64,000 nucleotides of DNA, taken from positions 105,221 through 169,220 of the forward strand of contig NZ_CADIJL010000013.1 of assembly GCF_902859695.1 (NCBI RefSeq), read 5' to 3'. Made by a program: the position numbers and the translations under genes. Positions 17,131 to 26,375 of this stretch are shown here, piece after piece (positions within the stretch are counted from its first letter, which is position 1; each line of letters begins with the position of its first letter). The stretch comes from Achromobacter ruhlandii (lineage in GTDB: Bacteria; Pseudomonadota; Gammaproteobacteria; Burkholderiales; Burkholderiaceae_B). The notes beneath the pieces are model-generated. The model was not told where the DNA came from. It did no database searches and was given only the letters and a program-made list of their open reading frames with translations.

Positions 17131-18459
17131 TCACGGCGTGAAATGGCGGTTGGCCGGACGCGGCAGCCCCAGGTTCTCGCGCAGGGTGCGGCCCTCGTAC
17201 TCGCGCCGGAAGATGCCGCGCCGTTGCAGTTCCGGCACGACCTGGCCGACGAAAGCGTCCAGGCCGCCGGGCAGCCACGGGAACATGACGTTAAAGCCGT
17301 CGGATGCCTCGGTCTCCAGCCATTCCTGCATCTGGTCGGCGATGCGCGCGGCGGTGCCGACCATCGCCAACCCGCCATAGCCGCCCAGGCGCTGCGCCAG
17401 CTGGCGCACCGTGAGCGATTCGCGCTCGGCCAGGCGCAGCACGCGTTCCTGGCTGCTCTTGCTGGCGTTGGTCTCGGGCAACGGCGGCAACGGCGCGTCC
17501 GGATCGAAGCGCGAGGCGTCGCATCCCAGCGCGACCGACAGCGAGGCGATCGCGCTTTCGTAGTGCACCAGGCTGTCCAGGCGCGCCCGGATGGCCCGCG
17601 CCTGGTCATCGGTCTCGCCCACCACCACCAGCACGCCGGGCAGGATCTTGAGATGGTCGCGGTCGCGCCCCAGCGCGTCCATGCGGCCCTTGACGTCGGC
17701 ATAGAAGCGTCGCCCGTCCTCCAGCGTGGCAGAGGCGGCGAATACCACCTCGGCGGTCTCCGCCGCCAGCTGCCGGCCGGGCTCGGAGGCGCCGGCCTGC
17801 ACGATCACCGGCCAGCCCTGCACCGGCCGCGCGATGTGCAGCGGTCCGCGCACCGACAGGTGTTCGCCGTGGTGATCCAGCGTGCGCAGGCGCGCCGGGT
17901 CGAAATAGATGCCGCTGTCGGCGTCGCGGATGAAGGCGTCGTCGGCCCAACTGTCCCACAGGCCCGTGACCACGTCGTAGAACTCGCGGGCGCGGGCATA
18001 GCGCCGGGCATGGTCGGGCTGTTCTGTGCGGCCAAAATTGAGCGCGGCGTCGGGATTGGAGGTGGTCACGATGTTCCAGCCGGCGCGCCCCTGGCTCAGG
18101 TGATCGAGCGAGGCGAAGCGCCGCGCCACGTGGAACGGTTCATCGAAGGTGGTCGACGCGGTCGCCACCAGCCCCAGCCGCTCGGTGACCTGGCTCAGCG
18201 CGGACAGCAGCGTGAACGGCTCGAACGAAGTGGCGGTATGGCTGCGCTTGAGCGCCTCGATCGGCATGTTCAGCAGCGCCAGGTGGTCCGCCATGAAGAA
18301 CGCGTCGAAGCGCGCCCGTTCCAGCGCCTGGGCGTAGCGCTTGAGGTGCTCGAAGTTGAAATTGGCGTCGCGCTGGGCGCCGGGGTAGCGCCAGGCGCCG
18401 GTGTGGATGCTGACGGGGCGCATGAACGCGCCCAGCTTGAGTTGACGTTGCGCTGGCAT
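17131..18459 (-). CDS. FMN-dependent monooxygenase, NtaA/SnaA/DszA family
   Basis: This 442-residue luciferase-like flavin monooxygenase starts RQLKLGAFMRPVSIHTGAWR and contains FDAFFMADHLALL, ASLDHLSQGRAGWNIVTTSN and QAGASEPGRQLAAETAEVVF. Family members use FMNH2 and oxygen on sulfones, sulfonates or nitrilotriacetate. It lies between the sulfate and organosulfur ABC systems and is divergent from the latter, so a role in releasing sulfite from an organosulfur compound is likely. I chose the ATG at 18459, because the upstream extension to 18522 lacks family similarity. No flavin reductase partner is encoded nearby. A related enzyme lies at 24053-25429. Confidence 0.9.
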   Translation of the reverse strand: MPAQRQLKLGAFMRPVSIHTGAWRYPGAQRDANFNFEHLKRYAQALERARFDAFFMADHLALLNMPIEALKRSHTATSFEPFTLLSALSQVTERLGLVATASTTFDEPFHVARRFASLDHLSQGRAGWNIVTTSNPDAALNFGRTEQPDHARRYARAREFYDVVTGLWDSWADDAFIRDADSGIYFDPARLRTLDHHGEHLSVRGPLHIARPVQGWPVIVQAGASEPGRQLAAETAEVVFAASATLEDGRRFYADVKGRMDALGRDRDHLKILPGVLVVVGETDDQARAIRARLDSLVHYESAIASLSVALGCDASRFDPDAPLPPLPETNASKSSQERVLRLAERESLTVRQLAQRLGGYGGLAMVGTAARIADQMQEWLETEASDGFNVMFPWLPGGLDAFVGQVVPELQRRGIFRREYEGRTLRENLGLPRPANRHFTP

Positions 18460-18696
18460 GACAAGAACCCTGTTTTCGCCGAAACGAAAAAGATAGCGCG
18501 CCCCGGCGGCCAGGCGAACCAACCTGGCGCTATATGGCTATAAGCCGGCGCGTCGAGCGCGCGCCGGTTATTTGGTCATGACGCACAACTAAACAACCAA
18601 TCCTTCGTTGGGCGCCGCGCGGCGCTCCCGTAATGTTTGCCAGGCAAGCAGGGACTTCCCCTGCGCCTCGCGACATGACCCACGGAGAGCGCCAGC
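18460..18696. promoter_or_regulatory. Divergent promoter region of the organosulfur genes
   Basis: This 237-base region lies between the leftward monooxygenase and the rightward amidohydrolase operon. It has AT-rich patches at 18480-18495 and at 18530-18545 (GCTATATGGCTATAAGC), the latter containing two offset GGCTATA-like repeats. Such A/T-rich repeats could be a CysB/Cbl-type site, but those sites are too loose to call by eye. Confidence 0.4.
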
Positions 18697-20223
18697 ATGA
18701 ACCAGCCTTTGCACCCGAGCCACGCGTCACGGTCCGCCGCCGTCAAGGCGACCCTGGATTTCCCGGTGATCGACACCGACGTGCACGTCAACGATTACGC
18801 GCCGGTCCTGGAGGACTATGTCCAGCACTACGGCGGCGGCAAGCTGGTGGATGCGCTGCGCAAGGCGCTGGGCTCGCGCTTCGCCACCAAGAGCGGCGGC
18901 AAGGACTGGTACCAGCAGACGCCGGCCGAGCGCCAGGACAACCGTACCCTGCGCTCGCCCTGGTGGGCGCGGGTCACGCGCAACACGCTGGACCTGGCCA
19001 CCTACACCCTGCCCGAGCTGCTCAACGAGCGCCTGGCCGAGCAAGGCGCGGACTACTCCGTGCTGTTCCCCAATGACGTGCTGGCGCCGCTGGCCGCGGG
19101 CGACGAGTTCCGCCAGCCGCTGCACCGCGCCATCAACCACTTCCATGCCGACCAGTACCGCAAGTACAGCGACCGCCTGACGCCGGTGGCCGGCATTCCG
19201 CTGAACACGCCGCAGGAAGGCATCGAGGAGCTTGAGTTCGCGGTCAAGACCCTGGGGCTGAAGGTCATCAACATCGCCGGCGGCGTGAAGCGGCCGATCA
19301 AGGCGATCGCGCGCAAGTATCCCGCCGCCGACTATCCCGAGATCTCGAAACACGCCAGCTACATCGACTTCTACGGCATCGACAGCGAGTACGACTACGA
19401 CCCGTTCTGGGCCAAGGTGGTCGAGCTGGGCGTGCCAGTCACCACGCACTACGGCAGCCAGGGCTGGACCGGCCGCCATTCCATCAGCAACTACATGTTC
19501 AACCACATCGGCCACTTCGCCGATGGCTCGCAGGCCTTCGCCAAGGCGCTGTTCTTCGGCGGCGTCACGCGGCGCTTTCCGAACCTGCGCGTGGCGCTGC
19601 TGGAAGGCGGCGCCGACTGGGGTTCGCACGTCTACACCCACCTGGTGGACCGCTGGGAAAAGCGCAACCGCGCGGCGGTGCAGAATTACAACCCGGCCAA
19701 CGCCGACGTGGCGCTGCTGCACGAACTGTTCCAGCGCTACGGCGCCGATTTCATCCGGGGCCGCGACATCGACCCGCAGCAGTTGCTGCGCGACAGCCTG
19801 GGCATCTCGGCCCTGCCGCACAGCCGCGACCCGCATCCGGACGAACTGGACGACTTCGCCGCCGCCGGCATCGAGTCGGTCGAGGACATCCGCAAGCGCT
19901 GGGTCGACAGCTTCTACTTCGGCTCGGAATCCGACGACCGCACCGTGGCGGCGGCCTTCAACGACAAGGTCAACCCGCTCGGCGTGAAGATCAACGCCAT
20001 CTGGTCCTCGGACATCGGCCATTGGGACGTGCCCGACCTCACCGCGCCGCTGGCCGAAAGCTGGGACCTGGTCGAACAGGGCGTGATCAGCGCGCAGGAC
20101 TTCAAGGCGCTGGTGTTCGGCAACCCCTACCGCTTCTATACCGAGGCCAATCCGGCCTTCTTCCAGGGCACCGCCATCGAGCGCAAGCTCGCCGCCGCCG
20201 CGCCCGCGCGCGCGGCCGCCTGA
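18697..20223 (+). CDS. Amidohydrolase family protein (metal-dependent, COG2159)
   Basis: This 508-residue protein belongs to the amidohydrolase-2 / ACMSD-like TIM-barrel hydrolases. It opens with FPVIDTDVHVNDYAPVL, where Asp-x-His is the first metal ligand pair. Other conserved points are VPVTTHYGSQGWTG, LRVALLEGGADWGSHVYTHL and SDIGHWDVPD near the C-terminus, the last with the catalytic Asp. Many members carry out decarboxylation or ring hydrolysis. It is the first gene of the operon that continues with the sulfonate-type ABC genes, so its substrate is probably derived from the same imported compound. The precise reaction is unknown. Confidence 0.85.
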   Translation: MNQPLHPSHASRSAAVKATLDFPVIDTDVHVNDYAPVLEDYVQHYGGGKLVDALRKALGSRFATKSGGKDWYQQTPAERQDNRTLRSPWWARVTRNTLDLATYTLPELLNERLAEQGADYSVLFPNDVLAPLAAGDEFRQPLHRAINHFHADQYRKYSDRLTPVAGIPLNTPQEGIEELEFAVKTLGLKVINIAGGVKRPIKAIARKYPAADYPEISKHASYIDFYGIDSEYDYDPFWAKVVELGVPVTTHYGSQGWTGRHSISNYMFNHIGHFADGSQAFAKALFFGGVTRRFPNLRVALLEGGADWGSHVYTHLVDRWEKRNRAAVQNYNPANADVALLHELFQRYGADFIRGRDIDPQQLLRDSLGISALPHSRDPHPDELDDFAAAGIESVEDIRKRWVDSFYFGSESDDRTVAAAFNDKVNPLGVKINAIWSSDIGHWDVPDLTAPLAESWDLVEQGVISAQDFKALVFGNPYRFYTEANPAFFQGTAIERKLAAAAPARAAA

Positions 20224-20304
20224 TCCCGCCCGCCGCTGTTTGCCTGACCGCCGGGCGGCGTGATGCCGGCCGGTTGCCCGATCCTTTTCTGAATGAGTCT
20301 TTCC

Positions 20305-21396
20305 ATGAAGTCATTGATGATCCTGAGTAAACGCGTTGCCGCGCTGGGCCTGGTGGCCCTGGCGGCGTGGGGCGGCAGCGCCCGGGCCGCCGACGTGATC
20401 CGCGTCGGCGTGGCCACGGCCGGCGGCGGCGACCCGATCACCTGGGGCGGCTCGCCGGGCGGCGTAGTGCGCGTCAATCAGTGGCTGGAACAGGCCTTCG
20501 CCGCGGACGGCGTCAAGGTCGAGTGGCTGTTCTTCAAGGGCGCCGGCCCGGCCGTCAACGAGGCGCTGTCGAACAAGCAGATCGACTTCGCCTACCAGGG
20601 CGACCTGCCGCAGGTGGTGGGCCGCGCCAACGGCCTGAAGACCAAGCTGCTGCTGGTCAGCGGCGCGCGCAACAACCTGTACCTGGTGGCGCCGCCGAAT
20701 TCCCCGCTCAAGTCCATCGAGGACCTGAAGGACCGCAAGGTGTCGATCTTCCGGGGCACCAACGGCCACCTGGTGGCGATCAACGTGCTGGCCGCGCATG
20801 GCCTGGCCGAGCGCGACATCAAGGGCGTCAATCTGGATGCCGGCAGCGCCCAGGCGGCGCTGGTGTCCAACGGCGTGGACGCGGCCTTCGGCGGCTACGA
20901 ATGGTTCAAGGTGCGCGACCAGGGCCTGGCCAAGGTCATCTACAGCACCCAGGGCCAGGACCCCGCCTACACCCGCCAGGCCTCTCTGCTGGTGCGCGAG
21001 GACTTCGAGCGCGAGAATCCCGCCCAGGTGCAGAAGGTGGTGGACGTGTTCGTGCGCGCCGCGCAGTGGTCGTCCGACGAGAAGAACCGCGACGCGCTCT
21101 TCAAGATCTGGGAAAAGAGCGGCGTGCCCTACGCCTCGTGGCAGGCCGAGTTCGACAAGCAGGACCTGGCCTCGCGCAACTCGCCGCTGATCGACGACTT
21201 CATCATCGCCCGCTACAAGGCGGTGGTGGCCGACGCCGCCAAGCTCAAGCTGATCCGCCGCGAGGTCTCGCTGGACGGCTGGTTCGATCCGCGCTACCTG
21301 CAGAATGCGCTCAAGGCCCAGGGGCTGGAGCGCTACTGGACCGCGTTCGACGCCGCCGGCAAGCCGGTATCGGGCCCGGCGCAGGCCGCGCGCTGA
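20305..21396 (+). CDS. ssuA: Organosulfur (sulfonate-type) ABC substrate-binding protein
   Basis: This is a 363-residue periplasmic protein of the SsuA/TauA family. After a signal peptide (LGLVALAAWGGSARA), it reads VEWLFFKGAGPAVNEALSNK, IDFAYQGDLPQVVGRANGL and DLKDRKVSIFRGTNGHL, the usual aliphatic-sulfonate binding pattern. It follows the amidohydrolase and precedes two permease genes 12 bases downstream. The ATG at 20305 gives a short signal peptide, and an ATG at 20293 is equally possible. The natural ligand could be a sulfonate, sulfone or sulfate ester. Confidence 0.88.
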   Translation: MKSLMILSKRVAALGLVALAAWGGSARAADVIRVGVATAGGGDPITWGGSPGGVVRVNQWLEQAFAADGVKVEWLFFKGAGPAVNEALSNKQIDFAYQGDLPQVVGRANGLKTKLLLVSGARNNLYLVAPPNSPLKSIEDLKDRKVSIFRGTNGHLVAINVLAAHGLAERDIKGVNLDAGSAQAALVSNGVDAAFGGYEWFKVRDQGLAKVIYSTQGQDPAYTRQASLLVREDFERENPAQVQKVVDVFVRAAQWSSDEKNRDALFKIWEKSGVPYASWQAEFDKQDLASRNSPLIDDFIIARYKAVVADAAKLKLIRREVSLDGWFDPRYLQNALKAQGLERYWTAFDAAGKPVSGPAQAAR

Positions 21397-21408
21397 CGGG
21401 ACCGCGCC

Positions 21409-22242
21409 ATGGCCTCTCTTTCCCATCACGCCCTGCCGCGCCTGGCCCCGGCGCCGGCCTGGGCTCGCCAGGCGGCCTGGACCGCCGCGCCCTGGCTGCT
21501 GCCGCTGGCCTTGCTGACGCTGTGGCAAACCGGCGCCAGCCAGGGCTGGATCTCGCCGCAGGTGCTGCCGCCGCCCGCCTTTGTCTGGGACACCCTGCGC
21601 GACCTGGCCACCAGCGGCGACCTGTGGCTGAACACCCGCGCCAGTCTGCAGCGGGTGCTGGTCGGCTTCGCGCTGGGCAGCCTGCTGGGGCTGCTGCTGG
21701 GCACGGCGATGGGCCTGTCTCGCCGGCTCGAGGCCTACGTGCTGCCAACCTTCAACGCGCTGGTGCAGATTCCCGTGCTGGCCTGGCTGCCGTTCGTGCT
21801 GCTGATCGTCGGCATCGGCGAACCGCTCAAGTACATCCTGATCGCCAAGGCGGCGCTGGTGCCGGTCACGCTCAACACCTTGCAGGGCTTTCGCCAGGCC
21901 AGCCCGGCGCTGCGCGAAGTGGCGCGGGTCTATGGCTACAGCCGGCGCCAGGAGGTGCTGGAGGTGGTGGTGCCGCTGGCCCTGCCGACGCTCTTCACCG
22001 GCCTGCGCCTGGGCTTCACCAAGGCCTGGCTGTCGCTGGTGGTGGTCGAGCTGGTGGCGTCCAGCGAGGGCCTGGGCTACCTGATCGTCTATGGCCGCCA
22101 ACTGTTCCAGCTGGACCTGGTGATGGCCGCGGTGATCGTGGTGGGCGCCATCGGCTACGCCATCGACCGGCTGCTCGACTGGACCGAGACGCGCCTGATC
22201 CACGGCCGCCGCCGCGCCGCCAACGTGCAGGTGCGGCCATGA
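21409..22242 (+). CDS. ssuC: ABC transporter permease, SsuC family (first copy)
   Basis: This 277-residue permease has hydrophobic segments beginning WLLPLALLTLWQTGASQ. The EAA-type loop reads REVARVYGYSRRQEVLEVVV, and VVVELVASSEGLGYLI follows. These match SsuC/TauC. It is immediately followed by a second SsuC-type permease whose ATG overlaps its stop. Two different permeases suggest a heterodimeric channel, whereas typical ssu operons encode only one. Confidence 0.9.
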   Translation: MASLSHHALPRLAPAPAWARQAAWTAAPWLLPLALLTLWQTGASQGWISPQVLPPPAFVWDTLRDLATSGDLWLNTRASLQRVLVGFALGSLLGLLLGTAMGLSRRLEAYVLPTFNALVQIPVLAWLPFVLLIVGIGEPLKYILIAKAALVPVTLNTLQGFRQASPALREVARVYGYSRRQEVLEVVVPLALPTLFTGLRLGFTKAWLSLVVVELVASSEGLGYLIVYGRQLFQLDLVMAAVIVVGAIGYAIDRLLDWTETRLIHGRRRAANVQVRP

Positions 22243-23063
22243 ACGCGCCCACGCCTTCCTCGCGCGACGCGGCCGAGCTGGCGCTGGCGCAACCGCTGGC
22301 CGTGCGCGGCGGCGGCCGCTGGCGCGGCCTGGTGCTGCCGGTGGCCGCCATCGCGCTGTGGTGGCTGCTTGCCCGCGCCGACCTGGTGAACTCGGCCCTG
22401 CTGGTGTCCCCCGGCAAGGTGCTGGCCACCGCCGCCGACCAGATCGTCGGCGGCAAGCTGTGGCGCGCGCTGGGCGCCAGCCTGGGCCGCGAGCTGACCG
22501 GGTTCGCCATCGGCACGCTGTCCGGCCTGCTGCTGGGGGTGCTGCTGGGCCTGTCGCCCGTGTTCAACCGGCTGGTGGGGCCCAGCTTCAACACCTTCAA
22601 GCAGATCTCGCTGTTCGCCTGGATTCCGCTGATCTCGGTGTGGTTCGGGCTGGGCGACACCGCCAAGGTGGTGTTCCTGTCGCTGGCGGCGCTGGTGCCG
22701 GTGGTGGTCAACACCTGCGATGGCGTGCGCAACGCGCCGCCCAAGCTGCTGGAGGTGGCGCGGGTCTACGGCTACAGCCGCTGGCAGACCTTCGCCCTGG
22801 TGGTGCTGCCGGCCGCCGCGCCGGCGATCTTCACCGGCGTCTACCTGGCGCTGATCTATTCCTGGCTGGCCACCATCGGCGCCGAATACCTGCTGGTGGC
22901 GGGCGTCGGCATCGGCAACCTGCTGATCGAGGGCAGCGAACATTTCCAGATGGACCTGGTGATCTTCGGCATGTTCGTGGTCGGGGTGATCGGCTGGCTC
23001 ATGAATGCCCTGGCCCGCGTGGCCGAACGGCGGCTCGCGCGCCTGCGCGGGCAGGACCAATAA
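22239..23063 (+). CDS. ssuC: ABC transporter permease, SsuC family (second copy)
   Basis: This 274-residue permease is a paralogue of the preceding gene. It shares the loop LEVARVYGYSRWQTFALVVL and continues SWLATIGAEYLLVAGVGIGN. The N-terminus has about 25 extra polar residues before the first membrane span (GLVLPVAAIALWWLLA). The start codon overlaps the stop of the first permease as ATGA, so expression of the two is coupled. Divergence between the two copies is large, so the duplication is not recent. Confidence 0.9.
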   Translation: MNAPTPSSRDAAELALAQPLAVRGGGRWRGLVLPVAAIALWWLLARADLVNSALLVSPGKVLATAADQIVGGKLWRALGASLGRELTGFAIGTLSGLLLGVLLGLSPVFNRLVGPSFNTFKQISLFAWIPLISVWFGLGDTAKVVFLSLAALVPVVVNTCDGVRNAPPKLLEVARVYGYSRWQTFALVVLPAAAPAIFTGVYLALIYSWLATIGAEYLLVAGVGIGNLLIEGSEHFQMDLVIFGMFVVGVIGWLMNALARVAERRLARLRGQDQ

Positions 23064-23081
23064 CCGCAGGAAAACTCAGGC

Positions 23082-23948
23082 ATGACTCAACCTACTTCGC
23101 TGGACCTGTCGCTGCAGGCGGTCGGCAAGCGTTATCCCAGCGCCCAGGCCGAGGGCGGCGTGCTGCAGGTGCTCACGGGCGTGGACCTGGACATCCCCGC
23201 CGGCCAGTTCGTTTCCATCGTCGGCGCCAGCGGCTGCGGCAAGTCCACCCTGCTGCGCCTGATCCTGGGGTTGGACGACAGCTTTGAAGGCGCCATCACG
23301 CTGGGCGGCGAGCCGGTGCGCGGCACCGGGCCGGAACGCGGCATCGTGTTCCAGGACCACCGCCTGTTCCCGTGGCTGACGGTGGCGCAGAACATCGCCG
23401 TGGGCCTGCGCAACGCGGCGATTTCCAACAACGAAAAGCGCGACCGGGTGGCCGAGCACATCGCCCTGGTGGGGCTGGAAGGCTTCGAGCAATCGTATCC
23501 CCACCAGATCTCGGGCGGCATGGCGCAGCGCGTGGCGATCGCGCGCGGCCTGGTCAACCGGCCGCGCGTGCTGCTGCTGGACGAACCCTTCGGGGCGCTC
23601 GACGCGCTGACCCGGGCGCGGCTGCAGACCGAGTTGCAGCGCATCTGGCAGAAGGAGCGCATCACCATGATCCTGGTGACGCACGATGTCGAGGAAGCGG
23701 TCTACCTGGGCGACCGGGTGGTGATCATGCAGCCGCGCCCGGGGCGCATCCGCCGCATCGTCGACGTGCCGCTGGCGCATGCCCGCAACCGCAGCGATCC
23801 ACGCTTCATCCGCCTGCGCGACGACGTGCTGTCCGACTTCCTGGAGCCGGACGGCGCGCCCGCCGACGACAGCCCGCCGCTGGGCGCGGAGGCGGCCGGC
23901 GGCGTGCCGGCGCTGCCGTCGCTGGCCTCGCTGCGGATGGCGTGGTGA
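23082..23948 (+). CDS. ssuB: ABC transporter ATP-binding protein, SsuB/TauB family
   Basis: This 288-residue ATPase has Walker A IVGASGCGKSTLLR, the Q-loop in GIVFQDHRLFPWLTV, the signature QISGGMAQRVAIARGL, Walker B VLLLDEPFGALDALTR and the switch histidine in MILVTHDVEEAVYL. FQDHRLFPWLTV and DEPFGALDA are diagnostic of the nitrate/sulfonate/taurine class. It powers the two upstream permeases. A Pro/Ala/Asp-rich tail of about 35 residues follows the conserved domain. The second monooxygenase gene begins about 100 bases downstream. Confidence 0.92.
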   Translation: MTQPTSLDLSLQAVGKRYPSAQAEGGVLQVLTGVDLDIPAGQFVSIVGASGCGKSTLLRLILGLDDSFEGAITLGGEPVRGTGPERGIVFQDHRLFPWLTVAQNIAVGLRNAAISNNEKRDRVAEHIALVGLEGFEQSYPHQISGGMAQRVAIARGLVNRPRVLLLDEPFGALDALTRARLQTELQRIWQKERITMILVTHDVEEAVYLGDRVVIMQPRPGRIRRIVDVPLAHARNRSDPRFIRLRDDVLSDFLEPDGAPADDSPPLGAEAAGGVPALPSLASLRMAW

Positions 23949-24052
23949 TGCCAGCGACGGCCACGCCACTTGCCACGCCCTGACCGCCTGTTTCCTCACT
24001 TGCCGACGGCCGCCGCCCGAGCGAGGCCGCCATTCCTTCTGGAGTGAATTCC

Positions 24053-25429
24053 ATGACCCGCCCCTCGCGCCAGATCAAACTCGGCGCCTTCCTGATGCAG
24101 ACCGGCCACCACATCGCCGCCTGGCGCCATCCCGAGGCCCAGGCCGACGCGCCGGTCAACTTCCGCCACTACGTCGAACTGGCGCGGCGCGCCGAGGCCG
24201 CCAAGTTCGATGCGATCTTCCTGGCCGACTCGGTCGGCGTGCGCAACACCGACCTGCCGTCGCTGTCGCGCACCGCGCGCAGCGACCATTTCGAGCCGCT
24301 GACGCTGCTGTCGGCGCTGGCCGCCGTGACCGAGAAGATCGGCCTGATCGCCACCGTCTCCACCACCTACAACGAGCCCTACCACGTGGCGCGCAAGTTC
24401 GCCTCGCTCGACCACATCAGCGGCGGCCGCTCGGGCTGGAACCTGGTGACCTCCAGCGGCCAGGGCGAGGCACAGAACTTCAACCTGGACGAACACGTGG
24501 AACACGCCCGCCGCTACGCCCGCGCCGCCGAATTCCACGACGTGGTGCTGGGGTTGTGGGACAGTTGGGAGGACGACGCCTTCCTGCGCGACAAGGCCAG
24601 CGGCCAGTACTTCGACCCCGCCAAGCTGCATCCGCTGCGCCACCGCGGCGAGCATTTTTCGGTGCGCGGGCCATTGAACGTGTCGCGCTCGCCGCAGGGC
24701 CGGCCGGTGGTGGTGCAGGCCGGCGCCTCGCCCGCCGGCCGCGACCTGGCGGCGCGCACCGCCGAGGTCATCTTCGTGGCCCACCAGACCTTCGACGAAG
24801 CCCAGGCGTTCTACCGCGACATCAAGGGCCGCGCCGTGGCGTACGGCCGCGATCCCGACGACATCAAGATCATGCCCGGCATCTTTCCCGTGATCGGCCG
24901 CACCCAGGCCGAGGCCGAGGACAAGTTCGCGCGCCTGCAGGACCTGATCCATCCGGTGGTCGGCGTGCAGTTGCTGTCCAATATGATCGGCGGCTTCGAC
25001 CTGTCGGGCTACCCGGTCGACGGACCGCTGCCCCACATTCCAGAAACCAACGGCGGCAAGAGCCGCCAGCAATTGCTGATCGATCTGGCGCGCCGCGACA
25101 ACCTGACGATCCGCCAGCTGTACCTGCGCATCGCCGGGGCCCGCGGCCACCAGCAGGTGGTCGGCACGCCGCAAAGCGTGGCCGACCAGTTGCAGCAGTG
25201 GTTCGAGGAGGACGGCGCCGACGGCTTCAACATCATGTCGCCGTGGCTGCCCGGCGGGCTGGATGACTTCATCGAGCTGGCGCTGCCGGAACTGCGCCGC
25301 CGCGGCCTGTTCCGCACGGAATACGACGGTTCGACGCTGCGCCAGCACCTGGGCCTGGCGCGGCCGGCGCACCGCGCGGTCGCCAAGGCGCGGGACGCCG
25401 CCCGCGCGCGCGAGCCCGTCACGCTGTGA
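24053..25429 (+). CDS. FMN-dependent monooxygenase, NtaA/SnaA/DszA family
   Basis: This 458-residue flavin monooxygenase shows RQIKLGAFLMQTGHHIAAWR, FDAIFLADSVGVRN, ASLDHISGGRSGWNLVTSS and QAGASPAGRDLAARTAEVIF. It is clearly related to the enzyme at 17131-18459, with the same domain order. GGAG before the ATG at 24053 fixes the start. It closes the operon of amidohydrolase, binding protein, two permeases and ATPase. It probably oxidises the imported organosulfur compound with FMNH2 from a reductase encoded elsewhere. Confidence 0.9.
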   Translation: MTRPSRQIKLGAFLMQTGHHIAAWRHPEAQADAPVNFRHYVELARRAEAAKFDAIFLADSVGVRNTDLPSLSRTARSDHFEPLTLLSALAAVTEKIGLIATVSTTYNEPYHVARKFASLDHISGGRSGWNLVTSSGQGEAQNFNLDEHVEHARRYARAAEFHDVVLGLWDSWEDDAFLRDKASGQYFDPAKLHPLRHRGEHFSVRGPLNVSRSPQGRPVVVQAGASPAGRDLAARTAEVIFVAHQTFDEAQAFYRDIKGRAVAYGRDPDDIKIMPGIFPVIGRTQAEAEDKFARLQDLIHPVVGVQLLSNMIGGFDLSGYPVDGPLPHIPETNGGKSRQQLLIDLARRDNLTIRQLYLRIAGARGHQQVVGTPQSVADQLQQWFEEDGADGFNIMSPWLPGGLDDFIELALPELRRRGLFRTEYDGSTLRQHLGLARPAHRAVAKARDAARAREPVTL

Positions 25430-25505
25430 ACCGGCGGGTGTCGCGGCAGGCCAGGCTCGTGCAAAGGCGTCGGCGCCGGGCCGATATCAATCCCGCTCAT
25501 AGCAG

Positions 25506-25523
25506 ATAGCCGGACAGGGCTAT
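25506..25523. promoter_or_regulatory. Dyad ATAGCC-N6-GGCTAT
   Basis: A perfect six-base inverted repeat lies 70 bases upstream of the glutamine amidotransferase gene. It is followed by TGAT, which partly pairs with ATCA at 25486. It could be an operator or a weak hairpin after the monooxygenase operon. No T-run follows it. Confidence 0.3.
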
Positions 25524-25593
25524 TGATGAATGCGCGCGGCGGCCTCATCATTGCGCGGGACCGATCCGGGACCCGCCGATTACGCCATCCCCC

Positions 25594-26307
25594 ATGCCTC
25601 ACCGACCGCTAGCCATCCTGCAAATGGGCCGACCGCCCGAAGACCTGCGCGCCACCCATGGCGAACAGGCCGATTGGGTCACGGCCGCCCTGGCGGGCAT
25701 CGACTCGCCCCTGACGGTGGTCCACCCGGCCGCCGAGGAGGCCCTGCCCGATCCGGCCTCGCTGCGCGGCGCCGTGCTGACCGGCTCCTGGGCCATGGTC
25801 ACCGACCGGCACCCCTGGAGCGAACGCACCGCGCAGTGGCTGCGCGAGGCGATGGACGCGCAGTTGCCGTTGCTCGGCATCTGCTATGGCCACCAACTGA
25901 TGGCCCATGCCTTCGGCGGCACGGTCGACTACCATCCGCGCGGCCGCGAAATCGGCCTGCATGCCGTCGCCCGCCTGCCCGCCGCCGAGGCCGACCCGCT
26001 GCTGGCGGGCCTGCCCGATCATTTCGCCGCCCACCTGACGCACGAGCAGAGCGTACTGCGACCGCCGGCCGGCGCCACCGTGCTCGCCGGCACCGCCCAC
26101 GATCCGCACCAGATCCTGCGCTACGGCCCGCACGCGCTGTCGGTGCAGTTCCATCCCGAGTTCACCCCGGGGCTGATGGACGCCTGCCTGGCGCGCCGCC
26201 AGGATTTCCTGGCGGCCGAAGGCCACGACGTGGCGGCGCTGCGCGCGGCGTTGGGCCCCACGCCCCACGCGCTGGGCATCCTGCGCGCCTTCGCGGCGGC
26301 CTGCTGA
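25594..26307 (+). CDS. Class-I glutamine amidotransferase-like protein
   Basis: This 237-residue protein has the class-I GATase fold. The catalytic triad is complete: Cys97 in LLGICYGHQL, and His187 and Glu189 in SVQFHPEF. It resembles the free-standing GMP-synthase-like amidotransferases, which remove amide nitrogen from glutamine or hydrolyse gamma-glutamyl bonds. It has no synthetase domain. The LctP-like permease gene follows after 68 bases on the same strand. The substrate is unknown; gamma-glutamyl compounds are possible. Confidence 0.87.
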   Translation: MPHRPLAILQMGRPPEDLRATHGEQADWVTAALAGIDSPLTVVHPAAEEALPDPASLRGAVLTGSWAMVTDRHPWSERTAQWLREAMDAQLPLLGICYGHQLMAHAFGGTVDYHPRGREIGLHAVARLPAAEADPLLAGLPDHFAAHLTHEQSVLRPPAGATVLAGTAHDPHQILRYGPHALSVQFHPEFTPGLMDACLARRQDFLAAEGHDVAALRAALGPTPHALGILRAFAAAC

Positions 26308-26375
26308 GCCGTGCGCGCCCGCGCATCCGGCCCGCGCCGCGCCCGCCGCGCCTGTCCGCGGGCGGGTGTCGCGCC

